This document shows positions 33,976 through 44,072 of a stretch of DNA of 64,000 nt, one piece after another. The translations under genes were made by a program, and so were the position numbers. Numbering within the stretch: position 1 is the first letter of the stretch; every line of letters begins with the position of its first letter. Source of the DNA: Zea mays (taxonomy: Eukaryota; Streptophyta; Magnoliopsida; Poales; Poaceae); assembly GCF_902167145.1 (NCBI RefSeq), contig NC_050098.1:81322207-81386206 (forward strand). The letters are read 5' to 3'. Under the pieces are notes generated by a model, which worked only from the letters and a program-made list of their open reading frames with translations, was not told the origin of the DNA and did no database searches.

Positions 33976-34825
33976 GGCGCGGGCGAGCACGACCGAGGGC
34001 GAGGGCGCGCGGCAGACTTGACTGAACGCTGGGGCGAGCGCGCGCAGGTTGGGCGAACGTCAGCGTGCCAACCAGGGTCGAACACGTGTGCTCGTTCGTT
34101 CTGCCCAAGTTCTGGCGTGTGTAGTCATTCATCTGAGCCTGCTCTCGCCTTGGTCAGTGCACAAAACCTCTTCTCCTCCCTACAAGCTACCGATCTTTTG
34201 CCTACTGGTTTCAGAGATTTGGAGCCCGGAAATCCGGTCTGTCTCTCTGCTCAAACCCGAGGCAAATCCAGGGTTTTGTCGTGTCTAGGGCTCGCGTCTC
34301 AATGCCATCTTCTGGCATGTGACAGAGGGGTTAGTTAGACACGTTTTTGTCAATGGGGTCATTAGGATTCGAGTTAGGGATCAAGGTGAACACGCTTGAT
34401 CTTTGGCTCAAGGTCTGAAATTCAGAATTCTGAATTTCAGAATTCCCTATTGAGTCCCCACTTGAGAAGCTTGCTTGGGGTTTTGTTTAAATTACTTTGG
34501 CCAAGCTTCCTTAATCTTTATTGTTGCTTATTAAATATACTTCAATGTTTATATATGGCCTAAGCCATGATTCTATATTTTTCATACTCTTTTGCTTTTT
34601 CTCTTCAATTTTGCTTATAGAGCTCAATTAGTGTTGTTATTAGGGTTTCAACATTTGGCCCTTTGGAAAAACTCATTTGTTTTGAACATGATGCTTTTAA
34701 GTATAAACTTAGTGGATCCTTTATTCTTAAGTCAGTTTGATGCTCATGCTCAATTTGGTTCACATAAAATGATGGTTCTTGGGTTAGCACTTGAGAGAAA
34801 CCCTAGGTGACACTGGGGTGTCACA

Positions 34826-34830
34826 AATCT
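34826..34830. repeat. TSD of element B (right copy)
   Basis: AATCT, matching 4325-4329. On the minus strand it lies within the copia integrase frame. Confidence 0.9.
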
Positions 34831-35374
34831 CATCACAATATTCATGTATGTTGGTGTTGTCAAATTCTTTTCCGTTGTCACTTCTAATCTTCTTGATTTT
34901 ACAATCAAATTCATTTTGAGCCTTCTTGGCAAACTTCTTGAATATAGATGCAACTTCAGACTTATCATGGAGAAAGAACACCCAAGTGTAACTTGAAAAG
35001 TGATCAACAATAACCAGACAGTAGAGGTTGCCACCAACACTAGCATAAGTTGTCGGTCCAAATAGATCCATATGAAGCAGTTCTAGTGTCCTTGATGTTG
35101 ACATAAAAGCTTTTGTAGGATATGTGTTAGCAACTTGCTTTCCAGCTTGACATGCACTACAAGGCTTGTCTTTTTCAAATACAACATCCTTTAGTCCTCT
35201 AACCATGTCTTTCTTTAGTACTTTCTTGAGTGTGCTCATTCCAACGTGTGCAAGCCTTCTATGCCATAGCCATCCAAGTGATGCTTTGGTAAAGAGGCAA
35301 GTTCTTAAGTTTTCATATTTGGAGGTGAAATCCACTAGGTAGAGATTGTTGTATCTAAATCCTTTGAACACCAT
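34831..35374 (-). pseudogene. pol: Copia GAG-pre-integrase and integrase N-terminal half (element C)
   Basis: Starts near FRYNNLYLVDFTSKYENL. The zinc-finger region shows WLWHRRLAHVGMSTLKKVL and CSACQAGKQ. The integrase core has LLHMDLFGPTTYASVGG and KIRSDNGKEFDNTNIHEYC, i.e. the first two catalytic aspartates. The frame is then cut by element B at 34825. The third catalytic residue is encoded at about 4270. Confidence 0.88.
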
Positions 35375-35426
35375 TTACACATCATCCATTTTTTGACACA
35401 ACAACCTCTGTAGGAGTGAATAAGCA

Positions 35427-35693
35427 TTAAAGGCCAAGATCACAAAGTTGACCCAATGATAATAAGTTGAAGCTCAATGGTGCAACCAAGAGAACATTTG
35501 AAATTGAAAGATTATTTGAGATAGCGACCTTGCTAGGCCCTTGAACTTTTCCCTTTGAATTATCCCCAAAAGTGATTTTGTCTTGTTCATCAACATTTTC
35601 ATCAAGTGAGGTGAACATCCGTGGGTTGCCAGTCATATGTTGAGTGCATCCACTATCAATAACCCAATGGCTCCCACCAATCTTGTAGTTCAC
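35427..35693 (-). pseudogene. pol: Copia aspartic protease (element C)
   Basis: GSHWVIDSGCTQHMTGNPRM contains the DSG active site of copia proteases, and LSIFNVLLV-like and NLLSLGQLCDLG motifs follow. The frame ends near 35427, and an intervening stop separates it from the integrase block. Confidence 0.85.
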
Positions 35694-36640
35694 CTACATG
35701 AACAAATAAATCAAGCTTCAATTTCGAGGGCCCTATTTTGCATAGGACCAGTGACTTTCTCAATCACTTTGCAACCCAAATTTGTCTAGGTCTACTCTTG
35801 CTTGGTGGACCTAGGAATGTAACTTTATTTTTCCATTTGCTACTTTTCTTAGAACATAATGAGCATTGAAAGCAAATGGTTTTGCTTGCTTTGGCAAGGG
35901 AGTTGGTGGTTTGGCTTTACAGTTGTGGGCAAAATGTCCTTCTTTTCCACACACAAAGCATTTGATAGGCTTAGGAGTCTATTTTGCCTTCTATTGATTT
36001 GTTGCTTTCTTTTGCACAAAAGAATTATATCCAATATCACTCTTGTTGTTTTTCATGACAATGTTCATGAGCAACTCATTTTGAAGGTATTGTCCTTTGT
36101 TGAACTTTTGCACACATGTAGCAACATGTTCATTTTCATTCTTAAGTTTCTTGACCTCATTTCAAAGCCTTCCATTGTCCACTGCCAACTCATTGTTAAT
36201 GTCATTGCTCTCTATGGCAACCTTTCTCTAGTGGTTGCATCAGCCAAGTATCTCTTCAATTTCTGGTTGTCTAGTGTCAAAACTTCAACTTTTTTAGTCA
36301 ATTCATCATGAAGACTAGTTTGATCATCTTGGCTCAAGTCATCACATGAGGTTGCTACATCAATCTTAACAGCAGGGTTAATATCCTCATATGTATTGCA
36401 AGATAAAAGCTCATTTGCAGCAAGAAGATTATCATAGTCAATTTTGATTTTTGTATAATCTTCCTTAATTTTAACAAGTCTATCTTTCCACTCCCTATTT
36501 GCTTCATTTAATTTGTCACACTTATCCTTAGCATCTTTTAGGGAGGATTTGAGCTCATTTATAGTGGATGACATAGCTTTATTCTCTTCTTTCATTTCAT
36601 CACTAGCTTTTACAATTATGTCATACCTCGCAGTTAAAAA
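35694..36640 (-). pseudogene. gag: Copia gag C-terminal region (element C)
   Basis: A lysine/glutamate-rich coiled-coil-like segment (36595-36212: NELKSSLKDAKDKCDKLNEA, LDNQKLKRYLADATTRERL) is followed by a second CCHC knuckle near 35900-35955 (CFVCGKEGHFAHNC in one frame). Stops and frameshifts separate these blocks. Long gags with a coiled-coil tail are usual in SIRE/Maximus-type copia elements. Confidence 0.7.
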
Positions 36641-37990
36641 TTAATTTTCATCCTTTAACTTATCACATTTAGCCTTTGACTTCCTAATGATTTGAGTGTA
36701 TTCCTTAAGTAAATCAGCTAATTCATCATAGGAAGGTGAAGCAAACTCATCATCACTATCACTATCACTATCACTATCATCAATAATATCATTCTCAATT
36801 TGTACCTTCCGTTCACCTTTAGCCATAAGGCATAGGTGAGAAGTAGATGAGGGTGATGGTGGTGGTGAAGAGAAGTCCCCAGCGATAGCGGCAACTTTTT
36901 CATCATTTGTTTCTTCGCTTGAGGAAGACCCGCTTGAGGACTCAATGTCAGTGAGCCAGTCACCAACAATGTATGCCTTTCCATTTTCTTTTTATGGAGT
37001 CTTTTGTGCTTCCCATCATTTCTTTTGAAGAATTTCTTTTCCTTTTTCTCATCACCACTGTCATCATCTTTCTTGCCCTTGAACTTGTTCTTCTTGGGCT
37101 TGTTGCATTTATGAGCAAGATGACCAAGTTCTCCATAATTATAGCAGTCCATCTCAGAGACGGGCTTTCTTTTGCTAGAGAAGAACTTCTTCTTTCTTGA
37201 GTCAAACTTGATGCCTTCTCTATTGAGTTTCTTTAACATTTTGGTGGTCTTCCTCACCATCAAAGCAATGTTAGCATCAAGATCATCATCACTTGAGGAT
37301 TCCTCCTCAATTTGCACTTTAGCTTTCCCTTTCTTTTCTTGATTGGCTTTGAGAGCCAAGTCTTTTCTCTTGGAAGATGACCCATCCTTGTCATTTATGT
37401 GCATGTACATTTCATGAGCGTTGATCTTTCGCAATATTTGTGTAGGAGTAGCAACTGAAAGATCCATCTGATGTAGCACTGTTACAATGTGTCCATATTT
37501 GTCAATTGGGAGGACACTAAGAATCTTCCTCACAACATCCGGCTGTGAAATTTGGGTGAGCCCCAAGCCATTGACTTCCTCTACAAGAATGTTAAGACGT
37601 GAGTACATATCATTGGCATTTTCATTTGCAAGCATCTCAAAAGAATTTAGTTTTTTCATTGCAATGTGATATCTCTCCTCACGCTCACTTTTAGTCCCTT
37701 CATGTAGAGCACAAATATCCATCCACAAATCATGAGCATTTCTATGATTTCTTACTCTATTAAAGACAGCAAAGGCCTCTAAAAAGAGTGTGTTTGGCCT
37801 TAGCATTCCACTTTTCATAATTAAACTTTTCTCCTACTAGATTTGTGGGAACTCTTGGTTTGGGGAACCCTTGTGTGGCGGCTTTATATACACCAATGTC
37901 TATAGCCTCTAAGTAAGCTTCCATACAAATTTTCCAATATGGAAAATCGTCACCATAAAAAACGGGAGGAGGTCTGTCCCCACTGGACAT
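36641..37990 (-). pseudogene. gag: Copia gag, N-terminal and middle (element C)
   Basis: Begins MSSGDRPPPVFYGDDFPYWK. The UBN2/DUF4219-type capsid region follows (NAHDLWMDICALHEGTKSER, LVEEVNGLGLTQISQPDVVR, KILSVLPIDKYGHIVTVL). A zinc knuckle near 37150-37100 reads CYNYGELGHLAHKC, with Tyr for the second Cys. Frameshifts lie near 37810 and 36960. A Ser-Asp run (near 36750-36780) comes from a (TATCAC)n repeat. Confidence 0.85.
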
Positions 37991-38027
37991 CGCTACTCTA
38001 GCGATTAAGCTAATCTAAAAGCAACCT

Positions 38028-38040
38028 GGCTTTGACACCA
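38028..38040 (-). other. Primer binding site of element C
   Basis: TGGTGTCAAAGCC on the minus strand beside the LTR end TCCTTTCA. A diverged initiator-tRNA-Met PBS (two mismatches). Confidence 0.7.
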
Positions 38041-38042
38041 AT

Positions 38043-39490
38043 TGAAAGGATCACGATGCCCAAGAGGGGGGTGAATTGGGCTTTTCTAAAAATCAACAAC
38101 AATTAAACCCTAAGCAAGAGCCCAACTTCACCCAACTACTAGCAATAATGTAATACTACTAGAAAGACAACAATACTAAAACATTATTTCAACTACTTGC
38201 TAAACAATTAGACATGGTAAAATGCTTGAATTATATGTGGAATGTAAAGCAAGGTTTAGATGACTCCTCCAATTTTTCCCGAGGTATCGAAGAGTCGGCA
38301 CTCTTCCCTAGTCCTCGTTGGAGCACCTGCGCAAGGGTATCGCTCCCCCTTAGTCCTTGCAAGAACCAAGTGCTCACTATGAGATGATCCTTTAACACTC
38401 CGGTGCGGTGAATCCCTCACGACTGCTTACAATCTTGAGCCGGGTCACCAACAAGTCCTCGAAGGTGATCACCATGATCCTAACGCCACCAAGCCATCTA
38501 GGTGATGCCGATCACCAAGAGTAACAAGTCGTAGACTTTTACTTGACCAAGAGAAGCCTAATGCATGCAGTATGTGATCTAGGTGGCTCTCACTTGCACT
38601 AATGAGGTCCTAATGTGGGATTAAGATTTTCTAATCACCTCACTATGCTTTGTGGTGATTGCAATGCTCTAGCAATGTATGGTTATCAATGTGGGCAGCA
38701 AGACATTCAATATGGTGGGTGGAACGGGTATAAATAGCCCCACCCACCAAACTAGCCATTACTAGGGTTTCCTGCGCATGGGCGCACCGGACAGTCCGGT
38801 GCGCCACCGGTGCGCCAATGGTCAACTCCAACGGCTAGTTCTGATAGCTAGTTGTTGGGCTGATGGCACACTAGACAGTGAACAGTTCCTGTCCGATGCA
38901 CACCAGACAGTCCGGTGTGACGGCTAAAATTCCAGTTCGCAACTTGTTGCTCTCGGGTTTTCCTGCGGGAGAGGCTCTTCCCCCGGGCTTGACTGGCCCC
39001 ACTGTCAGGGGTCGCACTGGACAGTCCAGTGCACACCGGATAGTCCGGTGCCCCTAAGACAGAAACCCTAAGTTCTTTTTCATTCTGATTTTCTAGTATG
39101 TTTTTGTTCTAACTCGTGAGTGTGTTATAGAGTGACACCTAGCACTAAATGTGAGTGTGAATATGCACCAACACTACACTAGAACTCTCTTGGTCAAACT
39201 ACTCATCCACAACCCCTCTTAATAGTATGGCTAAAATAAAATAGAAGACCTAATACTATATCGGTCTGCAACTCCTTTGACACTCATAATACGAAGACCT
39301 TCATCTTTTGATTCATCGTTTCAGTCGTCGCTTCAAGTTCTCGTCTCAGGGATTGTTTTCACCGTTGTAGTACGACTTCCTGTAATGCGACCTAATTTAC
39401 CATTTGCTTTGCAAAACACACGTTAGTCACATATAATATTACGTTGTCATTAATCACTAAAACCAACCAGGGGCCTAGATGCTTTCAACA
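38043..39490 (-). repeat. 5' LTR of copia element C (1448 bp)
   Basis: The minus strand starts TGTTGAAAGCATCTAGGCCC and ends GATCCTTTCA, giving TG...CA termini. It has several diverged copies of a GCACCGGACAGTCCGGTGC-like motif at 38770-39060. PBS and gag follow directly. The right flank is the gag of element E. Confidence 0.85.
38770..39060. repeat. Dispersed GGACAGTCCGG motif cluster in copia LTR
   Basis: At least five imperfect palindromic copies of CACCGGACAGTCCGGTG or CACTGGACAGTCCAGTG on both strands. They could act as cis elements or simply be an LTR repeat. Confidence 0.6.
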
Positions 39491-40559
39491 ACATTATAAT
39501 GACTTGCATAAGACATTCCACGTGATTCTTGCTGAATTTTTCTCTCTGTACACATTGCTTCAATAGTTGACTTGGGAATCTTCATTGAGCCTAGAAATCT
39601 TGCAAGGTATGGTATGGAAACATCTCGACAAATCTAGAAATCTCTTCATTGAGCCCACCTAGAAATCTTGCCATGGTTGACTTAGGATCTTCTCTATTTA
39701 CAGTCTGCACTAACAACAACTCCATCTCCTTAAAGTATTTGTCAACTGATCTCTTCCCTTGCTTCAACAATTGCAATTGGTTTCAAAGATCATGCTGATA
39801 GCTAGAAGGCACAAATCACCTCATCATTACTCGTTTCATCTCTGCCCATGTATTGATATGTCTCAATCCCATTCTAAGTTGATGTTTTTGCAATTGGTTC
39901 CACCAAGTAAGAGCACAACCAAGGAACTCGACTGAAGCCAAGTTCACTCGGTGTTGATCTGAAAGATTGTGAACTCTGAAAATTTGATCACACTACTCAG
40001 CCCAATTAAGATATTCATCTGCACTTTCTTTCCCAGTAAATTTAGGAATATCCAACTTGACTCGGGCAATATTGTTTGGGTCATTTCTTTGACAACTTCC
40101 ATGATAACGGTCTCTATCTTCAAAGTCAGCATGTCGGTGATGATGACGTTGACCAAACATTCCATCATTTGCAAAGGGATTCTCATCAAATCCTCCCTCA
40201 CAATCATGGTATTTAAACTCCTCATCTTCAAATCTTACTCAGTGTCCGTGTGCACGATGCCTTCCACACGAATTATCAAAATCAGCGTGGCAAACACCAA
40301 CATAATCTCTACGGTCATCGCCAAAGAGATCAAATTCATTGCCGAAACCAGAATTCTCATCTCTAGATTTTTCTAGGTAAAATTGTTCTGGATCACGATG
40401 ATGTAGCCTTCGACCTCCTGTCGCAGGCAGACGTTCATTAAACATCCTTTCCATGGTCTCCACGAGTGAATCAGCCATGTGATGCAATTTAGCTCGAGAG
40501 ACAAGGGGCTCTCCATCTCCATGGTTTCCACCGTGAACACTCGAATTGGATCTTACCAT
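39491..40559 (-). pseudogene. gag: gag of Ty3 element E, truncated by C
   Basis: Starts MVRSNSSVHGGNHGDGEPLV. A charged His/Asp/Arg-rich N-terminus leads to the Retrotrans_gag domain: LDIPKFTGKESADEYLNWAE, TWWNQLQKHQLRM, and QLLKQGKRSVDKYFKEMELL near 39770. Stops occur near 40240, 40010 and 39820. The frame ends at 39490, where copia C inserted. The remainder of this element's gag and pol must lie left of the window, beyond D. Confidence 0.8.
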
Positions 40560-41190
40560 GTTAGAGGGAAGCAGGAGAAAGTAGAATACGAAAGTATTTG
40601 TGGAACACTCGATCTCACCTCTTACTTTCCCAAGCTCTTTCCTGATCTCTAGGACTCTGATGGTGCTGGTGTGACAGCTTCGATAGAGGTGGTAGAGCGG
40701 TTGAAAGGATCACAAGTCGAACGTCCCTGTTCTGGTTTTTTGGTGGAGCTATAGGAGGCTAACAAGGTGGGCTATGGTACTGTCAACCAAGTGTGTTGAT
40801 GTGCTAAAAAGATATGAAATTGTTGCTAGAAAGATTCCCACGAAATCAATGTAAATTGAAGTTTTGAGCAACACAGTCCAACATAATCCCCTTTCAATTT
40901 TTTTCGCTTCTTTTTTTGACTTATTTCTCCCTTTTTGTCTTTCTCTCTTTTTTTCTCTCTATCTTTTTATAACACTAATGGGATGCAGAGATCAAATGGA
41001 ATGACACAATGTGAATACGATGGTGGTAAATAGCACTTGAAGGAACACAAACGACACAAGATAACAGTACCGCCAAAGGGCTATAGAGTTTTTTGTGGCT
41101 TTGGACTATAAGACAAAACAAAATATAAGATAGATGAACACTAAGATAAATATGTGGATAACTGTAAGACCTTCCATGACAACGAAATAT
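40560..41190 (-). other. 5' untranslated region of element E
   Basis: No convincing ORF. Contains a pyrimidine run (plus strand 40908-40972, mainly T and C). On the minus strand this is an A/G-rich leader. Confidence 0.6.
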
Positions 41191-41199
41191 CTGATACCA
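41191..41199 (-). other. Primer binding site of element E
   Basis: TGGTATCAG on the minus strand, a partial initiator-tRNA-Met match two bases from the LTR end CCTATCA. Confidence 0.75.
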
Positions 41200-41201
41200 G
41201 G

Positions 41202-42067
41202 TGATAGGTACGGAGTTATATTCGGTACTTGGGTGCCTCGATCTTCACGATAGTAGGTTGATAAATAGGATGGTTGGATATAAAAAGTAATGTAATAACA
41301 AGATAAATTTGCTAAAGAACAGCGGGTAACTGACTTTATACTTGATCAAGGTTGGAGGTGACGAAGAAACGGGGAGAGAGAGACTGAAGCCATGTAGACT
41401 TCGACTCGATCTTTGAACGACCGTAGAACCACAACCAGAGCTAATCCACAAAATGCGGTGCAACCATACTGGAACCCGCAAGTCACGAACTAGTGGATAT
41501 CAGATGAATAAGGAAGAACAGGGGTAGAGTAAGCACTCAACAGCTTGGCTTCACAAATCACTTGGATTATCAAATCATCAAAGGTTTTTCAATCACCCTT
41601 ACATCATAGACATATGGGGGTATTTATACTATCAACAACCAGCATTAGATAGGTATAAACACGAAAAGAAAGTATTTTAATGTGCTAATGTGAAGGGGGA
41701 TCTTTGGGAGATCTCCATAGTTGTTTTCGCATGGCTGTTTGACTTCTACGCAACTTTCAGTATTTTGATAATAACTTCTCCTAGGAATCTCCAAATAGCG
41801 TGGGACTGGATGCATTGGAAAGTTGAATTGATAAGCTTTCTCACCATGTATAACATGCTTAATGAAACTTCGTAGAATGATGCAGTTTAATATGGAAACT
41901 TGGTCATCAAGCACCATTGACCAGTCAGCACTAAAGTAGGTCGGCCACCTTGCTGGGTGATCCAATTAAGCCGGCCTTAGATGCATTGGAAAACTAGGCT
42001 TCAATAGCTTTTCAAAAAGTACTTATGGGCCTTCATATATGACTGTTTCTTCTAGACGATTCTGTCA
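41202..42067 (-). repeat. LTR of Ty3 element E
   Basis: About 866 bp on the minus strand, ending CCTATCA before the PBS. The start is either TGACAGAATCGTC at 42067 or TGTGAGTCAG at 42084. A TATA box (TATAAATA, window 41621-41628) is on the minus strand. It is preceded by a pol C-terminus and followed by PBS and gag. Confidence 0.7.
41621..41628 (-). promoter_or_regulatory. TATA box of LTR E
   Basis: AGTATAAATACCCCC on the minus strand, in the middle of the LTR. It supports the orientation. Confidence 0.6.
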
Positions 42068-42308
42068 CGCTAGACTGACTCACACTTAGCTCTTCTCTCT
42101 GATTCACCCTTGATTTGTTCTGTCCTTCCTCTTTGGTGAATCTAAGCAATATCAACATACATGACTTAGGTAGCATAAAATTCTCATTAGTGTTTAATTG
42201 AAATTCATAAATTAGCGCGTGCACCTCTTGTTGTATCTTTTTCGCTCGGCTCCGAGTCATAGGTCTAGTAGGAATGGTCAACAAGGTTGACGATGCTGGT
42301 ATGGTCAC
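42068..42308 (-). pseudogene. pol: C-terminus of a Ty3 pol, upstream of LTR E
   Basis: RPMTRSRAKKIQQEVHALIY is the signature tail found at the end of many plant Ty3 polyproteins, followed by a short stretch that runs into LTR E. It lies on the 5' side of an LTR that is itself followed by a PBS and gag. So the LTR serves as 3' LTR of one unit and 5' LTR of another. The rest of this pol is missing: the sequence changes to a 64-bp tandem array at about 42310. Confidence 0.7.
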
Positions 42309-42314
42309 ATCAGA

Positions 42315-42640
42315 AATGCAGAGCTTGATTCAAAATTACCATGTAAAGGGAAAAAAGCTTTGAAGTCATATCCAAGGGAATGCAAAGCTCAATTCAAAAT
42401 CACCAAGTAAAGGTGAAAAAAGCTCTGAAGTTGTTCCTAAAGTAATGCAGAGCTCGATCCAAAATCACCAAGTAAAGGTGAAAAAAGCTCTAAAGTCCTT
42501 TATAAGGGAATGCAGAGCTTGATTCAAAATCACCTAGTAAAGGTGAAGATGCTTCGAAGTTGTTCCTATGCAAATGCAGAGCTCGATTCAAAATCACCTA
42601 GTAAAGGTGAAGATGCTTTGAAGTCATTCCTAAGGGAATA
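42315..42640. repeat. 64-65-bp tandem repeat, about 5 copies
   Basis: Units begin with AATGCAGAGCTTGATTC-like sequence at 42315, 42379, 42444, 42509 and 42573, with a partial one at 42637. Each also contains AAAATCACCTAGTAAAGG. Neighbouring units differ by several bases. Arrays of this kind occur in untranslated regions of Tat-lineage Ty3 elements; that link is inferred from the adjacent LTR-like sequence. Confidence 0.85.
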
Positions 42641-42840
42641 AAAAAGCTTGTGTTTCCAATGTACTAAAAACGAAGGTATCATTCCTAAGTACAGGCAATT
42701 AGAAATTTAACATACGCCAAATGCATGGTTACAAACAGTAATGCATTTTTAATGTGTGAAAAGAAGGGGAGGTGTTTTTCGCCTTCAGCTCAAAAACGTG
42801 AAAGATTTAAGTTTCACATATCATAAAAGGAAAAGATCAG
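42641..42840. other. Unassigned 200 bp between array and LTR piece
   Basis: No ORF and no recognised feature. On the minus strand it would be the leader just after the LTR piece at 42841-43065. Confidence 0.3.
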
Positions 42841-43065
42841 TGTTGGGACCGACTGACACGTAGTCAAGTGGGACCAAGCAATGCAAAAAAGGAATGCTTT
42901 GATGCTTAGCAACACAATGGATTAGGGCAACAATGTTGTTCAGCGTGTCCCATCATGGTACAGTGCAAGGGTATTTATAGGTAACCCGGAGGGCGGTCTC
43001 ACCCTTATAAGTACAATTATGCCCCCGGTTACCTATGTTATCTCCATAATATTCCCCCTTAGGGG
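42841..43065 (-). repeat. Tat-like LTR fragment (R-U5 side)
   Basis: On the minus strand it contains TATAAATA (window 42972-42979) in CCGGGTTACCTATAAATACC and ends GTCGGTCCCAACA, a typical Tat-type LTR terminus. The upstream side is cut at 43065 by the 5S-like LTR. The PBS is not clear, so the call is tentative. Confidence 0.45.
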
Positions 43066-43369
43066 TGTAACACCCTGTCCAATCCCTGGACCAACGGTAC
43101 TTACTCCTGGCAGCTCTCTAGGATCATATATCGTCCCCACAGACCAACACGAGTTTTTTGTGTGCACTTTATCCTCACTAATGCGCACCCGAGAAAACTT
43201 TCCGGTCGGTCACCCATCCCAAATTTGTCCAAGCCAAGCATGCTTAACTTGGAGGTTTCTTCGAGATAGTCTTTCGAAAAGGAAGATGCACCTTGTTGGT
43301 ATGAGTACTTTATTAATTATATTAAGCCTTGGGTGAGGATATCCCATCCACCGGGGCCAGGATATCACA
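43066..43369 (-). repeat. 5S-rRNA-like LTR (Cassandra-type), 304 bp
   Basis: The minus strand starts TGTGATATCCTGG and ends GGTGTTACA, i.e. TG...CA. Inside is a degenerate 5S rRNA: CTCATACCAACAAGGTGCA, then AAGTTAAGCATGCTTGG and GGGATGGGTGACC, matching the 5S regions that include internal pol III promoter boxes. LTRs built around 5S sequence are the hallmark of Cassandra TRIM elements. The flanks AGGGG and ATCCA do not form a TSD, and the adjacent GTCGAGGACGTCGG...AAGGTGGG could be a Ty3 3' end. A Ty3 LTR with a 5S insertion is therefore an alternative. Confidence 0.5.
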
Positions 43370-43492
43370 ATCCACCCACCTTAGAAGACCGACGTCCTCG
43401 ACGATCAACCCCAATCTAGGAACCTCCCCTCTTAGCCACGTATGTGTGTCTAGTGTTGTCATATGCCATGCCATGTGATCACTCCCAGTCTC

Positions 43493-43500
43493 TTTAAATA
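43493..43500 (+). promoter_or_regulatory. TATA-like motif upstream of acidic ORF
   Basis: TTTAAATA in TCTCTTTAAATAGCCCGCTC, 93 bp before an ATG in the context GGACCATGGCC. The interval is pyrimidine-rich, like a plant 5' UTR. Confidence 0.45.
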
Positions 43501-43592
43501 GCCCGCTCACCCCGGTTGCTTTCTCCACTCGTTCTTGTTCATTCACCTTTGCCTTCTCCTTCTTCTTCCCTTCCCCTCCTTCTGCGTGGACC

Positions 43593-44072
43593 ATGGCCGG
43601 AGGCAAAAAGGGGAAGAAAGGGCGTCACCCTGCTGACGGGAAGCGCAAGCGCCCCCCGATTCCTCCCTTGGAGGACTTCGGGGCCTCGGAGTACTCGGAG
43701 GAAGTCTCCTCCGAGTATGGTCGCTCGCCCGCTCCGGCGTCCCTCGTGGCGTCGTCTGAGGATTCGGACAACTCCATGGGGTTGTCCGTCGCGGCGCGGG
43801 CGTACTAGCAATCCATCGAGCGTGCGGGGATCGGTGGGTCGGACGACTCGAAGGAGGCCTCCTCGGAGGAGGAGGACTCCTCTGACTCCGAGGAGGGGAG
43901 CGACGGCAACGGCGACGAGGGAGACAGCAGCAGCGGCAGCGGCGGCGACAGCAGCAGTGGCGACAACGACAGCGGTGATGACGGCAGCGAGGGCAGCGAC
44001 GATGACGGTGATGGCAAAGGCGACGACAACGGCGACAACGGCAAGGCCGGTGGCACAATGCTGCCGGCTTAA
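43593..44072 (+). pseudogene. Acidic low-complexity ORF with one amber stop
   Basis: The frame is 159 codons from ATG (good Kozak-like context) to TAA at 44070, with a single TAG at codon 72 (43806-43808). The N-terminus is basic (MAGGKKGKKGRHPADGKRKR), resembling a nuclear localisation signal. The second half is almost entirely Ser, Gly, Asp, Glu and Asn (SEEEDSSDSEEGSDGNGDEG). After the stop codon of the frame come AT-rich trinucleotide repeats (TAG/GTA) and a 3'-UTR-like sequence. It could be a captured host gene fragment or an LTR-borne ORF; no family recognised. Confidence 0.4.

Larger units (their letters stand above)
4330..34825 (-). mobile_element. Tekay/Del-type Ty3 chromovirus B, with A nested inside
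   Basis: A full-length minus-strand element. 5' LTR 30161-34825, PBS 30147-30158, ORF0 28912-29787, gag 27591-28652, PR-RT-RH-IN-chromodomain 27590-24225, PPT 23982-23993, 3' LTR 19439-23980 plus 4330-4475. The 3' LTR is split by element A. Both outer ends are flanked by AATCT. Without A it is about 15.5 kb. The gag type and C-terminal chromodomain place it in the Tekay/Del chromovirus lineage. Many stops and substituted catalytic residues make it non-autonomous as written. Confidence 0.93.
30161..34825 (-). repeat. 5' LTR of element B (4665 bp)
   Basis: The reference full-length LTR for the family here: TGTGACACC...CTGCCACA on the minus strand. TATA box at 33970-33975, U3 palindrome at 34415-34440, sense ORFs at 33402-33614, 31492-31719 and 30475-30567. 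Flanked on the right by the TSD AATCT (34826-34830). Confidence 0.95.
3942..39490 (-). mobile_element. Ty1/copia element C, interrupted by element B
   Basis: A minus-strand copia element in two blocks: 34831-39490 (LTR, PBS, gag, protease, integrase N-terminal half) and 3942-4329 (integrase C-terminal half plus a short LTR-like remnant). The blocks are separated by element B, whose TSD AATCT occurs at 4325-4329 and 34826-34830, so the two halves were once contiguous. RT and RNase H are absent: after the integrase motif near 3995 the sequence passes straight into LTR-like DNA. A long gag with two zinc knuckles would fit a SIRE/Maximus-type lineage (Opie/Ji relatives), but that placement is tentative. 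Confidence 0.8.

Noticed and set aside
42315..42640. CRISPR-like array
   Set aside because: Units are contiguous 64-65-bp tandem repeats without unique spacers, in a plant transposon context.
43080..43330. Functional 5S rRNA gene
   Set aside because: Only parts match 5S and the spacing is altered; TG...CA ends and degenerate sequence fit an LTR-borne 5S relic rather than rDNA.
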